Shown here: piece after piece, positions 7,481 through 8,090 of the stretch
Layout of the letters: every line of letters begins with the position of its first letter
Numbering within the stretch: the first letter of the stretch is position 1
From: Pseudomonadota bacterium
Lineage (GTDB): Bacteria; Pseudomonadota; Gammaproteobacteria; Halothiobacillales; Halothiobacillaceae
Length of the DNA stretch: 8,090 nt
Direction of reading: 5' to 3'
Assembly: GCA_021795795.1 (NCBI GenBank)
Contig: JAJYPA010000365.1
Location: 1 to 8,090, forward strand
Notes under the pieces: model-generated
What the model was told of the DNA's origin: nothing
The model's database searches: none
What the model saw: only the letters and a program-made list of their open reading frames with translations
Translations under genes and position numbers: made by a program

Positions 7481-7638
7481 GCACTGATGCGGTGTTAGCA
7501 GAAAAGATGCATTGGAGAGATTTATTGGAAGCGATTCAGCGTTGCGTATATTTTTTGGATACTGCGCCATGCAAGCCGCCGTGGCCGCTCACGGGTGCTG
7601 TGTTGGCGCAACAGCGCAAAGATGTTTCAAATGAGTAA
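7477..7638 (+). pseudogene. Truncated small partner gene of the nucleotidyltransferase (HEPN-like, tentative)
   Basis: A GTG start at 7477 overlaps the stop of the nucleotidyltransferase remnant (GTGA), the tight coupling usual for MNT/partner pairs. It encodes about 53 residues: STDAVLAEKMHWRDLLEAI, QRCVYFLDTAP, then WPLTGAVLAQQRKD. The first part looks like an amphipathic helix, consistent with a helical HEPN-like or substrate-binding partner. Such partners are usually well over 100 residues, and no R-x4-6-H RNase motif is present, so the C-terminal part appears lost where the reductase gene begins. There is an 8-base overlap with that gene (ATG 7631, stop 7636-7638). The frame is open far upstream to 7246, but that part is a shadow of the nucleotidyltransferase. 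The family call rests mainly on position and is tentative; an intact short orphan protein is the alternative. Confidence 0.55.
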
Positions 7639-8090
7639 AAACATATTGATCACAGGCGCTCAAGGCTTTACGGGGCGCCATATGGCTGCGGAAATGAGCG
7701 AAGCCGGTTATAACGTATTGGGTTTGACGCATGGCGCATCTTCGGCAAATTCTTCTGATTCAATCACAATGTTGGCTTGCGACCTGCTTGACCGTGTTGG
7801 CTTGGCGGCAGTGGTTGCGCAGGCAGCACCGGATTTCGTCGTGCATCTGGCGGGCATTGCGTTTGTGGTGCATGGCGATGCCGATGCTATTTATCGCACC
7901 AATGTGGTAGGCACCCGAAATTTACTGGAAGCGTTGACAAGCAACAAACACAAACCACGTAAAGTGTTGCTTGCCAGTAGCGCCAATGTGTACGGCAACA
8001 CCGAATCCGGTGCACTGGATGAAACGTATCCGCCGGCGCCAGCCAATGATTATGCCGTGAGCAAACTCGCCATGGAATATATGGCCCGTT
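7631..8090 (+). CDS. rmd: NAD(P)-dependent SDR reductase/epimerase, probably GDP-6-deoxy-4-keto-mannose reductase (3' partial)
   Basis: Only the first 153 residues are in the window. The protein starts MSKNILITGAQGFTGRH, with the nucleotide-binding loop TGAQGFTG at residues 8-15. DLLDR at 51-55 and VVHLAGIAFV at 70-79 are typical of extended SDRs. RTNVVGTRNLLEAL at 89-102 and LLASSANVYG at 113-122 (Ser at 117) precede the catalytic Y141 and K145 in YAVSK. The order gmd then SDR reductase is the usual pathway arrangement. The expected product is GDP-D-rhamnose, by reduction of the 4-keto group. The missing C-terminal half would decide between Rmd and other reductases or epimerases; it is less like GDP-fucose synthase at the N-terminus. 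An in-frame ATG at 7622 would add three residues; 7631 is preferred because it gives the usual MSKNILITG start. Neither has a strong ribosome site. The start lies inside the truncated partner gene. Confidence 0.82.
   Translation, partial: MSKNILITGAQGFTGRHMAAEMSEAGYNVLGLTHGASSANSSDSITMLACDLLDRVGLAAVVAQAAPDFVVHLAGIAFVVHGDADAIYRTNVVGTRNLLEALTSNKHKPRKVLLASSANVYGNTESGALDETYPPAPANDYAVSKLAMEYMAR

Overview
The window looks like part of a surface-polysaccharide (O-antigen or capsule type) cluster from a Gram-negative bacterium. Gene style and moderate GC suggest a betaproteobacterium, perhaps of the Nitrosomonadales or Gallionellaceae kind. That placement is inference only, since no rRNA or other phylogenetic marker is present. 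Every supported gene is on the + strand and the genes are packed with short gaps or overlaps, as in one long operon. No tRNA, rRNA, CRISPR array, insertion sequence or convincing terminator was seen.

Layout: (1) 1-1260, the 3' part of a gene for a long Gln/Ala-rich coiled-coil protein that carries a Trp-Arg-Leu...Pro-Leu-Arg segment and a DUF4214-like domain, with its N-terminus outside the window. (2) 1274-5005, a 1243-residue protein joining three glycosyltransferase modules (GT4, GT2, GT4) and a C-terminal beta-rich domain. (3) 5087-5902, a class I SAM-dependent methyltransferase. (4) 5903-6100, a truncated remnant of a GalE-like epimerase whose frame breaks at a run of T. (5) 6151-7188, gmd, GDP-mannose 4,6-dehydratase. 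(6) 7188-7638, a decayed two-gene module: a frameshifted MNT-type nucleotidyltransferase and a truncated small partner, probably once a MNT/HEPN-like toxin-antitoxin pair. (7) 7631-8090, the 5' part of an SDR reductase gene, probably rmd, running off the window.

Likely joint function: Gmd converts GDP-D-mannose to GDP-4-keto-6-deoxy-D-mannose, and the reductase behind it most likely makes GDP-D-rhamnose (or a related 6-deoxyhexose donor). The three-module transferase would use such donors to build the glycan. The methyltransferase could modify or cap a sugar. The coiled-coil protein could be a scaffold or length-measuring partner, by analogy with the WbdD/WbdA pair of E. coli O9a; that role is a hypothesis.

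The most unusual parts are the triple glycosyltransferase fusion next to a coiled-coil/DUF4214 protein, and the decayed nucleotidyltransferase/partner cassette lodged exactly between the dehydratase and reductase genes. The second can only be recognised by joining two reading frames. A second gene wreck, the epimerase stub, and sharp local changes in base composition point to repeated recombination in this locus.
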